A stretch of DNA of 64,000 bases, taken from assembly GCF_947493425.1 (NCBI RefSeq), contig NZ_CANLRP010000003.1:62001-126000 (forward strand). Direction: 5' to 3'. The position numbers and the translations under genes were made by a program. Shown here piece after piece: positions 53,546-62,302 of the stretch. Each line of letters opens with the position of its first letter. Position 1 is the first letter of the stretch. Source of the stretch: an uncultured Microscilla sp. (lineage in GTDB: Bacteria; Bacteroidota; Bacteroidia; Cytophagales; Microscillaceae). Under the pieces are notes generated by a model. That model did not search any database and had not been told where the DNA came from. It saw only the letters and a list, made by a program, of their open reading frames with translations.

Positions 53546-54190
53546 TTACCCAAAAGCCACCCTAAAGAACTCTGTCAAATTTATAAAATTGATTGTCCAT
53601 AGTGAATGGTTTTGCTGAATGTTGGCAAAAGCTGCGTCTTTGTATTGATTGGCTTCTTTTTGTTGTTCAGCATTAAACAGGTGTTCTCCGTTTTGCTGAA
53701 GGTGGGCGAAATGTGAAGCTTCTTTGCTAATGGGTTTTTGCCAAGTGGCAAGGGTAAACACCTCGTTGCCTACTTCACAATAACACCTTACAAATACTTG
53801 ATGGTCTTTTTGCTTAGGGTTAAGTACCTCACCTATGGCATACTTTACTACTGGCTTTTGTAGTAAGTTATCGATATTGAGAATAAATTTTAGGACATTG
53901 TCAAGCAAATAAGCCTTTTGTAAAGTAGTTTGATTAATTGTTTTTTGTTCAATATCGAGTTGAGCTCTGAGCTCTTCCAACTCTGAATTATTAGGTTCAT
54001 TGAACATTAATTCTTTTAGTTCCATTCCCATTGCTGAAGCAATTTCTTTTAGTTCCTTAACTGTCAGCTTATCTCCTTTTCTCTCAATTCGTGAATAGTT
54101 AGCTTGTTCAAGCCCTAGTTTATCAGCTATATCTGATTGCTTGAGCCGTTTACTCTCTCTTAGCTCTTTTATTCTTTGTGACATATCCAT
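53546..54190 (-). CDS. XRE-family transcriptional regulator
   Basis: The 214 residues start at ATG 54190 (an ATG at 54184 is equally possible). A TTG at 54250 would add non-protein-like residues. An XRE helix-turn-helix fills about 1-65, with RIKELRESKRLKQSDIADKL and QANYSRIERKG. The rest is a helical and beta C-terminal part of unknown type (KPVVKYAIGEVLN). A perfect palindrome just upstream is a likely operator, so autorepression is probable. It is divergent from the KilA-N gene and may also control it. Confidence 0.85.
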   Translation of the reverse strand: MDMSQRIKELRESKRLKQSDIADKLGLEQANYSRIERKGDKLTVKELKEIASAMGMELKELMFNEPNNSELEELRAQLDIEQKTINQTTLQKAYLLDNVLKFILNIDNLLQKPVVKYAIGEVLNPKQKDHQVFVRCYCEVGNEVFTLATWQKPISKEASHFAHLQQNGEHLFNAEQQKEANQYKDAAFANIQQNHSLWTINFINLTEFFRVAFG

Positions 54191-54199
54191 AGTAACAAA

Positions 54200-54215
54200 A
54201 CTACAAATTTGTAGT
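54200..54215. promoter_or_regulatory. Palindromic operator overlapping a -7 promoter box
   Basis: ACTACAAATTTGTAGT is a perfect 16-base palindrome 10 bases upstream of the regulator ATG. On the minus strand TAGTTTTG (54203-54196) matches TAnnTTTG exactly and overlaps it. Binding of the XRE protein here would block its own promoter. Confidence 0.65.
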
Positions 54216-54360
54216 ATGCTAGACACTTTGTTAATTGATATTATATGCAATTATTTGAAATATGTTTTATTATATAATATATTTGTTCTTTTAAGTAATA
54301 AATATGTTGTGTGATAATTCAAAAAAGCATTTCTAAATTCATAACTGTAAAGTATTATCA

Positions 54361-54834
54361 ATGAATAATCAATTACAAAAAACCTATTTAGGCAAAGAGT
54401 TAGTTTTTAACTCTGATGGTTGGATAAATGCCACCCAAACCGCCAAAGCCTTTGAAAAAGACATAAGGCTGTATACTCGTTCCAAACGATTTACTGAATA
54501 TTTAGCTGCTACATGTGAATACTACGGCAAAAATGAAGGTGATTTTATAAAAACCGTGAAAGGAGGTGATACAAGCGATGTGCAAAATTTACACATCGCT
54601 CAAGGTACTTACTTACATCCTTTTTTGGCGGTATCGTTTGCTCGATGGATAAACCCACGTTTTGCCGTTTGGTGTGATGACGTAATGAGGCAAATACTCA
54701 CAGGTGAACTTGAGGTAAAGTACAAAGACCTTCAGCAAGATTTTGACAAGCTAGAAGAAAAAAACGAAAAGCTTTTTGAAGAGTTGAGACTTTACCAACG
54801 CCCTGAAGAAAATAACGACACTCCCGAACTTTAA
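54361..54834 (+). CDS. KilA-N domain protein
   Basis: The 157 residues are mainly a KilA-N domain (about 8-115), a DNA-binding fold common in phages and large viruses, with NSDGWINATQTAKAF and HPFLAVSFARWINPRFAVWC. A coiled coil follows (about 118-145). In phages these act as antirepressors or regulators. It is divergent from the XRE gene, as in phage immunity regions, but no phage structural gene is near. Confidence 0.85.
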   Translation: MNNQLQKTYLGKELVFNSDGWINATQTAKAFEKDIRLYTRSKRFTEYLAATCEYYGKNEGDFIKTVKGGDTSDVQNLHIAQGTYLHPFLAVSFARWINPRFAVWCDDVMRQILTGELEVKYKDLQQDFDKLEEKNEKLFEELRLYQRPEENNDTPEL

Positions 54835-54849
54835 ACCCCCTTAGAACTT

Positions 54850-55344
54850 ATGACAACGACAAAGAACAACTCAAGCGCTATACAACAGCTTGCCGAAACC
54901 TTTGGCAGTATGGACGAACTACTGGAGCTATTTGATAACATCTTGGCTCGTATTACTTCAGCTTATGTGGGTAGTGCCCAAGAAAATTATAACTTGGTGG
55001 GTGACTATGATTTTATCAACCAGTTAAAGCAAGCCCTCAAAACTGATTTAAAAAACGCGGGTTTGCCTTATGCTCAAGTGCCTTATTACGGCAATGTGCC
55101 CCCAATTGCCACCCCGCCTAAAATACACAGCATAACCCAAGCCATACAAATAGCTGAAGCCAAAGGCATACAAGACTTTAGGGCAGTAAAACTCAAAGAT
55201 GAATACGCTTTGCTTACCAATTGGACACAAAGCGAGGTAACCGCTTATCAAGCTTCTATGGGCAAGCTTTGGGGTAGTTTTTCGGATGAAGGGGTTTTTA
55301 TGATTCGCTTTTTAAACTTGATGCAAAATGACACTACCCAATAA
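54850..55344 (+). CDS. Unknown protein, first of two tandem paralogues
   Basis: The 164 residues have no recognised family, signal or membrane segment. They begin with a helical part (AIQQLAETFGSMDELLELFD) and hold DYDFINQLKQALKTDL and a Pro-rich loop near 75-90. The next protein has the same layout, so this is a local duplication. It lies 15 bases after the KilA-N gene and overlaps the second copy by 17 bases, so the three form one operon. Confidence 0.7.
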   Translation: MTTTKNNSSAIQQLAETFGSMDELLELFDNILARITSAYVGSAQENYNLVGDYDFINQLKQALKTDLKNAGLPYAQVPYYGNVPPIATPPKIHSITQAIQIAEAKGIQDFRAVKLKDEYALLTNWTQSEVTAYQASMGKLWGSFSDEGVFMIRFLNLMQNDTTQ

Positions 55345-55816
55345 AACCGCTATACAACAGCTTGCCGCTCATCATTTTACCAGTCTTGGGGCTTTTATCA
55401 ATTACTTAGACGAACTACTGGAGCGGCTTGCTTGGGCTTATACGGGCGTGTATCAGCGTGAAATACATCAAGTACAAGACTATGACCTTATCAAAAAGCT
55501 GAAGCAAGCCATTGCCCAAGATTTGCAAGGGGTAGGGTTACAATTTTGCCCCCCTCCGTTTTTACCTCCTTATGATCATCATTTGGCAATACGCCCTTGT
55601 TTGCAACGCCCTGCCATTGATAGTGTGGCAAAGGCTACTCGTTTGGCAAAAGCTAGAGGGTTGCGCAACTTTGAGGTAAAAAAGGGAGACAACGACGAAC
55701 TTTATTTAGTCATTTATATGAGCCTAAAAGAACTAGACGAATGCCTGATGCCGCTTTGGGGGCTATACAATGAAGAAAGACAAATTTTGAGTGCTTACCA
55801 TTTACACTTGATGTAA
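55328..55816 (+). CDS. Unknown protein, second of two tandem paralogues
   Basis: The 162 residues are related to the preceding protein throughout. Shared features are AIQQLA at the start, a DELLERLAWAYTG helix, the DYDLIKKLKQA motif and a Pro-rich loop (CPPPFLPPYDHH). The ends differ more. The function is unknown. Duplication with divergence fits a pair of subunits or antagonists, but no evidence separates these. A terminator follows 17 bases after its stop. Confidence 0.7.
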   Translation: MTLPNKTAIQQLAAHHFTSLGAFINYLDELLERLAWAYTGVYQREIHQVQDYDLIKKLKQAIAQDLQGVGLQFCPPPFLPPYDHHLAIRPCLQRPAIDSVAKATRLAKARGLRNFEVKKGDNDELYLVIYMSLKELDECLMPLWGLYNEERQILSAYHLHLM

Positions 55817-55832
55817 AACCCCTTGTGTTTTG

Positions 55833-55867
55833 AACTGCCTACAAACTATGATAGGCAGTTTTTTTAT
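55833..55867 (+). terminator. Intrinsic terminator of the KilA-N operon
   Basis: AACTGCCTA pairs with TAGGCAGTT (9 bp) around a 10-base loop and is followed by seven or more T residues. Confidence 0.88.
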
Positions 55868-56664
55868 TTTCTGGGCTGAACATGAATGCACGGCAAGAAC
55901 AGCAAAAGTTAGTAGATTAAAAGCGGCAAATTGTGGGGGTAGTTTGCTGGTTTTGAGGTAGAGAGTAATAACACAAAGAAAAAAGCGATGGATTATAAAA
56001 AGATAGTATTATTGTGCAATAGTTAATTGGCATCGTATCTTTGGTTGAAACTCTAACACCGAGAGACGAAAAAAGATAAAAATTTAAATTAAATGATTAA
56101 GAAGAAAAACATTTTGATGTTGAATAACATGCCACATCAGGCTTGCCAACAAGAGTAAATGAATCAGTTTATCTTTGTTCCAGCCTTCAATTGAACAATC
56201 TAAGCCAATAGGAGAGAGGGACAACTTACAGCTCATTATGTGTAGCACACAACCGAATATTTTAATTAAAAGCAGGGATAGAATAGCTTCTTAAAAAAAA
56301 ACTTGTATTTTTGCCGCCCTAAAAATAAGTTTAAACTATGCTTTAAACTATATCCAAATACCAACTACCATATCAAATACTAAATAAATATAAGTAAAGA
56401 GTATTTTAACAGCCTTTTGCTATTGATACTTTATTTTGTTAAATTTAGAGAGTATTGTTATGGCAGTTTGTCAACCAAATAGCCTTATCAACAATTCAAT
56501 CATAATTCATTCCTTCAATTACTCTTTGCTAATAATAATTCCACATAAAAAACGTATCAACAACAAGAGCTAAAGTTTGACTAAAGCATATTTTAGTTTG
56601 TTAAACATATTTACAAATACAAACTTTTGGTTTAATCCTAAATTGAAATTTGTTAGAGTAAGCT
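55868..56664. other. Gene-free stretch in the accessory island
   Basis: 797 AT-rich bases with no credible frame. TATTTTTG at 56306-56313 is an exact -7 promoter match on the plus strand and could start a transcript with a leader of about 350 bases into the gene at 56665. Nothing else was recognised. Confidence 0.5.
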
Positions 56665-57063
56665 ATGAGACGTACTAGACAAAGAAAACCCCGCACAGTT
56701 ACTGTTCTGCAAAAGCTTTATGAAAGTGGCTTAGACTTTACAATGACTGACTTAAAACATTTGAATGGAAGTTTGTACTACCTTGATTGGACTAATAACT
56801 ATCCTAATACAGAGTTGCCGGAAAAGGAGGCTGTGTTTCAGGAAAAAACAATTAAGTTATTTGAGTTTCCCCCTATGTTTGAGAAAAAGATAGAATCGAA
56901 AATCTTTTTCCATTTTAAGCGTAAATCAGAAAATCTGCGCAAGCATGGATTATTTGCCGATGAGGTAGACCCTAACCTTGCCCAGTTAGAAAGACTTGAG
57001 CATTTGGAGAATCAGCAAAACCAACGCTCCCAAAGAAACCCAAGAAATTCTTACCGAGATTAA
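56665..57063 (+). CDS. Orphan hypothetical protein
   Basis: The 132 residues are basic at the start (MRRTRQRKPRTVTVLQKLYE) and end with a Gln/Asn/Arg-rich tail. The middle is rich in Phe, Lys and Glu (KIESKIFFHFKRKSENLRKH). No family, signal peptide or membrane segment is visible. An RNA- or DNA-binding role would fit the charge, but this is a guess. It is the last gene of the tRNA-adjacent accessory stretch. Confidence 0.5.
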   Translation: MRRTRQRKPRTVTVLQKLYESGLDFTMTDLKHLNGSLYYLDWTNNYPNTELPEKEAVFQEKTIKLFEFPPMFEKKIESKIFFHFKRKSENLRKHGLFADEVDPNLAQLERLEHLENQQNQRSQRNPRNSYRD

Positions 57064-57135
57064 TATTCGCTGTTGAGTTTGACTGGTTACCTTTTATTTT
57101 TTTATTAGGTGCCAGCAGGCCTTTCAAAATTTTTA

Positions 57136-57918
57136 TTAACGTGGAGGCAAAGAGTTTTTAATCTGCGCCAAACTTTTGCGGTTGCCAACAGTTTGACAAT
57201 TAATTTTCTGAGCCTTCTTATTTATATTCACTACCCTGTCTTCCGATGCTGGGTGGGTGCTCAACCAAGCCGCTTTTTTATTGCCTCCTTCTTTTGCCAT
57301 TCTGTCAAAAAACTCAGACAAAGCATTGCATTGATAATGAGTATCTGCCAGGTACATCACTGAATAGTTGTCGGCTTCGCGTTCTGCCGAACGGCTAAAC
57401 GTAAGCCCCAATAGTGTGTTGGCAAGGTTGGCTGTACTGCCATTGCCCAACAAAATAGTAAGTGCTATAGTAGTACCTATGCGTTTGTTTAGGTTTTTTA
57501 TCGAATGACGTCGCTCGGCATGGGCTATTTCGTGCCCTAACACCCCTGCCAACTGGTCTTCGGTTTCAAGATAACGGATTAACCCTGTATACACAAAAAT
57601 ATACCCTCCTGGTGTAACAAAGGCATTGATGGTATTGTCGTCGTGCACAATGTACAATTTCCACTCAAACTCGCTGCGAAACCTGATTTCTTTAGACTGT
57701 AAAATAGTATTGGCCATTTTGTCCAGGTGTTGGTAAGCCTGGGCGTATTGGGTGCGGTCAAGAATCCGCATTTTAGCCACTACCTCGTTTCGCACTTGTT
57801 TGCCTATGCGTACATCACGGGTAACATTGGGCTTGTATGCCTGCCCTTTCATGGTGCAGTCAGACAAGCCTAAAATTAAAAGAAAAGCAACCAAATAAGT
57901 CGCAAGTTTACTGTTCAT
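57136..57918 (-). CDS. M48-family metalloprotease, probably envelope-located
   Basis: A zinc protease of 260 residues, relative of BepA/LoiP, which monitor outer-membrane proteins. The signal segment ends near Cys21 (LGLSDC). The residue before Cys is Asp, so lipidation is uncertain. The zinc motif HEIAH is at 129-133, and a downstream Glu181 in AEREADNYS is the third ligand. TPGGYIFVYTGLI (102-114) is also family-typical. Length is the minimal M48 domain without TPRs. It follows moaA by 142 bases on the same strand. Confidence 0.88.
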   Translation of the reverse strand: MNSKLATYLVAFLLILGLSDCTMKGQAYKPNVTRDVRIGKQVRNEVVAKMRILDRTQYAQAYQHLDKMANTILQSKEIRFRSEFEWKLYIVHDDNTINAFVTPGGYIFVYTGLIRYLETEDQLAGVLGHEIAHAERRHSIKNLNKRIGTTIALTILLGNGSTANLANTLLGLTFSRSAEREADNYSVMYLADTHYQCNALSEFFDRMAKEGGNKKAAWLSTHPASEDRVVNINKKAQKINCQTVGNRKSLAQIKNSLPPR

Positions 57919-58060
57919 AATGTGGTGTAATTTTGTGAATAAAATCTATAACGACAAGGCGTATTTTTTGAATTTAAAAATAGTTAAAATAACTTAATGG
58001 TCTACCAATATACAGCAGTTATAAATAGGACCTTTTGGATGTGAATAATAACGAAAATAG

Positions 58061-59065
58061 CTATCCTCCTATAGTAGACATCGATTCAGAAACAGGCAAT
58101 TGATTTTTACGTTGTTGCTCTGCCTCGTACCCATCTTTGGCACGTTGGTTAAAAGCCCCCAGCAACGCCACAGCAAGTGCCTGGTCGGTAGCTCCTGCCC
58201 GCATCAATTGTTTTATATCAAGCACGCCCTGGTCATACAAACAAGTTTTGAGCGTACCTTGCGCCGTCATTCTTATGCGATTGCAACTACCACAGAAAGT
58301 ACGCGAAAATGCGGCAATAATGCCCAGTGAGCCTTGGTGTCCAGGAATTTGGTAATTGACCGAAGTAGCATGAGGCGCTGTTTTTACCCTTTCGATGGTG
58401 GGGTAAGCCGCCTTTAGGGTAGCAAGAATTTGCTGGTGATTCCAGGCAAGTTGCTTGGTGCGTTGTCCCTCACCATTAAAAGGCATTTCTTCTATATACC
58501 TCACCCCTATGGCATGAGTACGGGCAAGCTCGGCAAGAGGTACAATGTCTTCGGTATTTTGTCCTGCCATGACCACCATATTTATCTTGGTTTTGATCCC
58601 GCTTTCAATCAGGGCATCGAGACAACGCATGACTTTGTCAAACTCGTTGCGGCGGGTGATTTTTAGAAATCGCTCTTTGTTGAGCGTATCCAAACTCAGG
58701 TTTACCGACGATATGCCCATTTTTACCATTGCCGGAATGTATTGTTCAGTCAGCACCCCATTGGTAGTAATATTGAGTTCATTGATACCTTCTATATTGC
58801 AAATGGTTTGCATAAAGTTGATCAGGTCTTTGCGTAAGAAGGGCTCCCCTCCGGTAAGTCGTATTTTGTTTATCCCCATACTTGCCAATAGTCTCACCAA
58901 ACGCTCCATCTCTTCGTAAGAAAGCAAGTGTTTTTTGGGCAAATATTTGATGCCTTCTTCGGGCATACAATAAAAACAGCGTAGGTTGCATCGATCGGTG
59001 ACCGCCAGACGCAGGTAGTTGATAGGGCGCCCATGATTATCTATAATTTGAGAAGGTAACTGCAT
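58061..59065 (-). CDS. moaA: GTP 3',8-cyclase MoaA
   Basis: Radical-SAM enzyme converting GTP to 3',8-cyclo-GTP, the first committed step to molybdopterin. The 334 residues contain the SAM-cluster motif CNLRCFYC (Cys26, Cys30, Cys33), the GGEPFLRKDL SAM-binding motif, and the second cluster with FCGSCNRIR and KTCLYDQG. The C-terminus ends in GG, as MoaA needs for activity. moaD and moaE lie divergently upstream. Confidence 0.94.
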   Translation of the reverse strand: MQLPSQIIDNHGRPINYLRLAVTDRCNLRCFYCMPEEGIKYLPKKHLLSYEEMERLVRLLASMGINKIRLTGGEPFLRKDLINFMQTICNIEGINELNITTNGVLTEQYIPAMVKMGISSVNLSLDTLNKERFLKITRRNEFDKVMRCLDALIESGIKTKINMVVMAGQNTEDIVPLAELARTHAIGVRYIEEMPFNGEGQRTKQLAWNHQQILATLKAAYPTIERVKTAPHATSVNYQIPGHQGSLGIIAAFSRTFCGSCNRIRMTAQGTLKTCLYDQGVLDIKQLMRAGATDQALAVALLGAFNQRAKDGYEAEQQRKNQLPVSESMSTIGG

Positions 59066-59534
59066 TTTGAACTCAGTATTGGTGTTTATGGTTTATTTTC
59101 TAACTTTATTGTCTGTTTACCCAAACAAAGGTGCCCTTTTGAAAAGACCAATGGGGTAACCAGCAATTGGTTGTTGATAGCCCCCACAGCCTCAAGTCCT
59201 TAGATACCGAAGCATATCGGTGCTTCAAGTTTGAGGCTGCTCTACAAGCAGCTTGCCGATTTTATAATACATTGATTTTTAATGGTTTATAAAACCGGTA
59301 GATGGAAGTCCTATAGTGCATCAATGTTTGCTTTTAGGCAAATACTACCAACAGGTGTTTCTAACTAACAAATTTATAATATACTGAAAATGAATTTGTT
59401 ATTGACCTATAGAATAGGGTGCAGCTAAGGGCTAAAAGCTGATAGCTAAGCCCTGTTGGTGTGGTGGACTATTGAACAAAGATAATACATACAAAAACTA
59501 ATAATAAACTAAATAGTTCAATCACATACCTGGT
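59066..59534. other. Gene-free stretch between moaA and moaD
   Basis: 469 bases between divergent molybdopterin genes. It holds the repeat at 59193-59223 and a degenerate GAATAGGGTG tag near 59412 like those at 37010-37150. No Moco riboswitch fold was recognised. Confidence 0.5.
59193..59223 (+). repeat. CAAGTCCTTAGAT repeat family, copy 3
   Basis: CAAGTCCTTAGATACCGAAG then CATATCGGTGC, matching 11615-11645 and 36903-36933. CCGA and TCGG can pair. Confidence 0.75.
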
Positions 59535-59777
59535 ATGAAGTTAAATATACTATTATTTGGCATAGCCCGCGACATTGTTGGAGGGGCATCGCTTGCGCTG
59601 GAAGTAGAAGAAAAAACCACTGTAGAGGCACTGATCGCACATTTGCATAAAGTGTACCCGGATTTTGACCGCCTGGCAAGCCTGATGATTGCGGTAAACT
59701 CTGATTATGCAAAAGGAGAAGTGGTATTGAAAGAAAACGACGAAATAGCCCTTATTCCCCCCGTAAGCGGAGGTTAA
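59535..59777 (+). CDS. moaD: Molybdopterin synthase small subunit MoaD
   Basis: A ubiquitin-fold sulfur carrier of 80 residues. Its C-terminal GG (PPVSGG) is thiocarboxylated and gives sulfur to cyclic pyranopterin within the MoaD-MoaE complex. The central VEALIAHLHKVYPDF helix is typical. It precedes moaE by 104 bases with a hairpin between. Confidence 0.92.
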   Translation: MKLNILLFGIARDIVGGASLALEVEEKTTVEALIAHLHKVYPDFDRLASLMIAVNSDYAKGEVVLKENDEIALIPPVSGG

Positions 59778-59785
59778 CCCGGCAT

Positions 59786-59835
59786 AAACCTTTGGCAGGT
59801 AATGCCTTGTTTTTTGTCGGGAGGCAAAGGTTTTT
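59786..59835 (+). terminator. Hairpin between moaD and moaE
   Basis: AAACCTTTG (59786-59794) pairs with CAAAGGTTT (59825-59833) around a long loop that has its own GGCA/TGCC stem, and runs into T residues. It may reduce readthrough into moaE. Confidence 0.5.
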
Positions 59836-59881
59836 GAGCAAAAAAACGTTATTTTGAACAATCCCTAATAAAACTCTCTTT

Positions 59882-60295
59882 ATGGAATTTAAAATCACCG
59901 ACCAACCCATCAACGAGCAAGAAGTAATAGACCTTGTCCGTTCGCCTCATTGTGGAGGTTTGTCTGTGTTTGTGGGCACCGTACGCAACCAAACCAAAGG
60001 CAAAAAAGTAATTTCGCTAGAGTTTGAGGCTTACGAAGCAATGGCCATTAACAAGATGCGCGAAATAGCTGAGCAGGCACAACAGCGTTGGAAAACTGAT
60101 AAAATAGCCATTTATCATCGGGTGGGTAAGTTAAGTGTAGAAGAGACTGCAGTAGTGATTGCGGTATCTACTCCCCATCGCAAAGAATCGTTTCAAGCGT
60201 GCGAATACCTTATAGACACCTTAAAGCAGGTGGTGCCTATTTGGAAAAAAGAAATTTACGAAGATGGCGAAATATGGGTGGCAGCCCACCCCTGA
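59882..60295 (+). CDS. moaE: Molybdopterin synthase catalytic subunit MoaE
   Basis: Binds MoaD and converts cyclic pyranopterin monophosphate to molybdopterin. The 137 residues show GGLSVFVGTVRNQTKGK, LEFEAYEAMA, IYHRVGKLSVEE and HRKESFQACEYLID, with the catalytic lysines of the family. Length is near normal for MoaE. It ends just before a strong hairpin shared with the convergent exonuclease gene. Confidence 0.93.
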   Translation: MEFKITDQPINEQEVIDLVRSPHCGGLSVFVGTVRNQTKGKKVISLEFEAYEAMAINKMREIAEQAQQRWKTDKIAIYHRVGKLSVEETAVVIAVSTPHRKESFQACEYLIDTLKQVVPIWKKEIYEDGEIWVAAHP

Positions 60296-60302
60296 GCTAT
60301 CA

Positions 60303-60337
60303 ATTGTTTGTGTAGGGAGATACCCTACACAAACAAT
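60303..60337. terminator. Symmetrical hairpin between convergent genes
   Basis: A perfect 15-bp stem (60303-60317 with 60323-60337) and 5-base loop between the moaE stop and the exonuclease stop. It lacks T runs but is positioned as a bidirectional terminator. Confidence 0.65.
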
Positions 60338-60356
60338 CCATTGACACAACATCCGC

Positions 60357-61094
60357 TTATGATTGCAGCAATTCCTGTAAAACCCGTTTAGTATCTGCCG
60401 GAAACCCACCCTTGAGCATCCATTCAGCATAGCCCCGATTATCACGTACCCGTTCTCCTTTGTGTTTGCCAAAAGCAAAAACTATTTCGCCCTCCTTATC
60501 ACGAGCCAACCGACGCGAAAAGTCTACATGACGGCTGGAAAAACAAAGGTTATGAATTTCGTTGATGCTGGGCTCCTCGTCGAAGTGGGTAGTCAGTTGA
60601 CTTTCAAAAATTTCAAGCGTTGCCTGAGTGTCCGCCATGGCATTGTGGGCATTCTCCAGTTCTTTTTGGCAATACAATTGATAAGCAGCTGACAAAGTAC
60701 GTGGGTGAAAATGATAATAAATCTTCATTACATCTATATATTGCACGTCTGGTTCAGGAAAAACAACCCCAGCTCGGGCAAACTCCTCAATCAAGAGAGG
60801 CATGTCAAAGTTTAAATGATTATACCCTGCCAGGTCGCATCCCTTGATAAACTCAAACAAACTCTTGGCTACCTGATGAAAAGTAGGGGCATCTTTGACC
60901 ATTTCATCACTTACCCCGTGTACCTTGGTTACTACTGGGGGAATAGGAATGGTAGGGTTAATCAAGCGTTCTTTTTCCTCCCTTGTGCCATCAGCGGCAA
61001 GCTTGATAATGGCAATTTGTACGATACGATCGTTCAAAGTATCGGTTCCGGTAGTTTCGAGATCAAAAAATACAATAGGCTTTTTGATTTGCAT
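60357..61094 (-). CDS. DEDDh 3'-5' exonuclease (DnaQ/ExoX-like)
   Basis: A proofreading-type or repair exonuclease of 245 residues. Exo I has FFDLETTGT (Asp11, Glu13), exo II has AGYNHLNFDMPLL, and exo III has AHNAMADTQ (His and Asp). The C-terminal 60 residues (VFAFGKHKGERVRDNRGYAE) match the small domain of ExoX-like enzymes, so it is probably not the polymerase III epsilon subunit. The mobile-looking element at 61111-61265 lies 17 bases upstream of its start and could affect its promoter. Confidence 0.88.
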   Translation of the reverse strand: MQIKKPIVFFDLETTGTDTLNDRIVQIAIIKLAADGTREEKERLINPTIPIPPVVTKVHGVSDEMVKDAPTFHQVAKSLFEFIKGCDLAGYNHLNFDMPLLIEEFARAGVVFPEPDVQYIDVMKIYYHFHPRTLSAAYQLYCQKELENAHNAMADTQATLEIFESQLTTHFDEEPSINEIHNLCFSSRHVDFSRRLARDKEGEIVFAFGKHKGERVRDNRGYAEWMLKGGFPADTKRVLQELLQS

Positions 61095-61110
61095 GTTTTA
61101 ATGTTTGTTT

Positions 61111-61265
61111 AGAGTATGTTCAAATTTTGTCTTCGGAGTTAAAAATTACTTTTTTAGCCCAGATTATAACCGAGCGTAAGCGAGTTTCTAAATTCTCCGA
61201 ATCAAGTTCGGAGCTCTGTTTCACCATTGACAATAAACAAGAAAACTAATTTTTAAACATACTCT
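61111..61265. repeat. AGAGTATGTT-ended hairpin element
   Basis: Arms AGAGTATGTT (61111-61120) and AACATACTCT (61256-61265) with further matching inside form a 155-bp palindrome with an inner CTCCGAA/TTCGGAG hairpin (61195-61213). The terminal pattern AGAG-N2-TGTT matches the element at 42022-42215. Confidence 0.65.
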
Positions 61266-61306
61266 TATTGAAAAGTATAAGATTGAGTAAAATAAAGGCA
61301 GTTGGT

Positions 61307-61915
61307 TTACCTGATTCTAAAACCCTCCAGATCGGCAATGCCTCCCGAAATAATAAAGTTCATCGCATCTAAGCCAGAAGTATCCAAAGGTTTGACATTT
61401 TCGGCGGGCGCAATTACCAGCGTGCCCGAAATACCATAAGAGCCCGGCAAGTATACCGCTACCTTGCCCGCCAGGTGTAGCCGCGACAAGTCGTCTTGCA
61501 CTACAAAACCCACCCTTTCGAGGTTTGATGGGTTCATTTTTACCAATACCGGACGGTCAAATTTACGTTTGCTGCCCACAAAAGCAGAGGTAAAACCCTG
61601 GAGGGAGGAATAAATAATACGAATAATGGGGATTCTGAAAAGCAACTTGTTAAACCACTTAAACATGGTTTTGGTGATAAAACCCGAAGCCAGGTAGCCG
61701 ATAATGACCAAGGCGACAAGGTCAATGGCTACATACACCAGAAAATGTACTTCTATTGGCAAATAGGTATATCTTTTGGTCAAGCGAATGACTGAAAGCG
61801 TATAGTTGATAGAAAATGTAAATACAAAATATACTGCATACGCGGTAAAAAAGATAGGAACCACAAAAAGCAAACCTTGTAAAAAATAGCGAATCAAACG
61901 TTTGAAGATGAACAT
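61307..61915 (-). CDS. DUF502 membrane protein
   Basis: The 202 residues have two membrane helices (about 7-30 and 45-70) and a C-terminal soluble domain with the family motifs IPIIRIIYSSLQGFTSAF and VYLPGSYGISGTLVIAP. DUF502 proteins are widespread, and their function is not established. I start at ATG 61915 (MFIFKRLIRY). A TTG at 61972 would add 19 residues and is less likely. Confidence 0.87.
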   Translation of the reverse strand: MFIFKRLIRYFLQGLLFVVPIFFTAYAVYFVFTFSINYTLSVIRLTKRYTYLPIEVHFLVYVAIDLVALVIIGYLASGFITKTMFKWFNKLLFRIPIIRIIYSSLQGFTSAFVGSKRKFDRPVLVKMNPSNLERVGFVVQDDLSRLHLAGKVAVYLPGSYGISGTLVIAPAENVKPLDTSGLDAMNFIISGGIADLEGFRIR

Positions 61916-62302
61916 AGTAATATTGAGTTTTTGAGTATTAGATAGTGGCACTGGTTGTATAACACTGGGCAAAGGCGCCAGGCAATTCTTGAAAAGGCTA
62001 CGCTTACTTTAAGTATTATATTTGCAAATATAAGAAAAAATATTCTTGATTATGAAATGAATGGGCAAAGCTTTGGTAAAAAAATGAATATTTGATAACT
62101 TATGGCAGGCAGTAATAAGGAGTGCTTGAACGCCGGAAGCTGCCTGTTAGTCTTTGTCTTACAACCTCAGGTTACGCAGATTTACTTTGTCGTTTTAATT
62201 TCTATTGTGAGGGGGTTGTATTGCTACATTAGTGATGCAACGCATCGCGCAACCATCAAACGATATAAATAAGCAGGCTTGGAACTTACTGCGTAACATC
62301 AA
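61916..62302. other. Gene-free stretch
   Basis: 387 bases between the DUF502 start and the next hydrolase stop. CAGGCAG and CTGCCTG (62106-62112 with 62140-62146) can pair. Nothing else was recognised. Confidence 0.5.

Noticed and set aside
53504-57100. Complete prophage or integrative element after the tRNA
   Set aside because: No integrase, structural genes or visible attachment-site duplication were found. Only an island-like call is kept.
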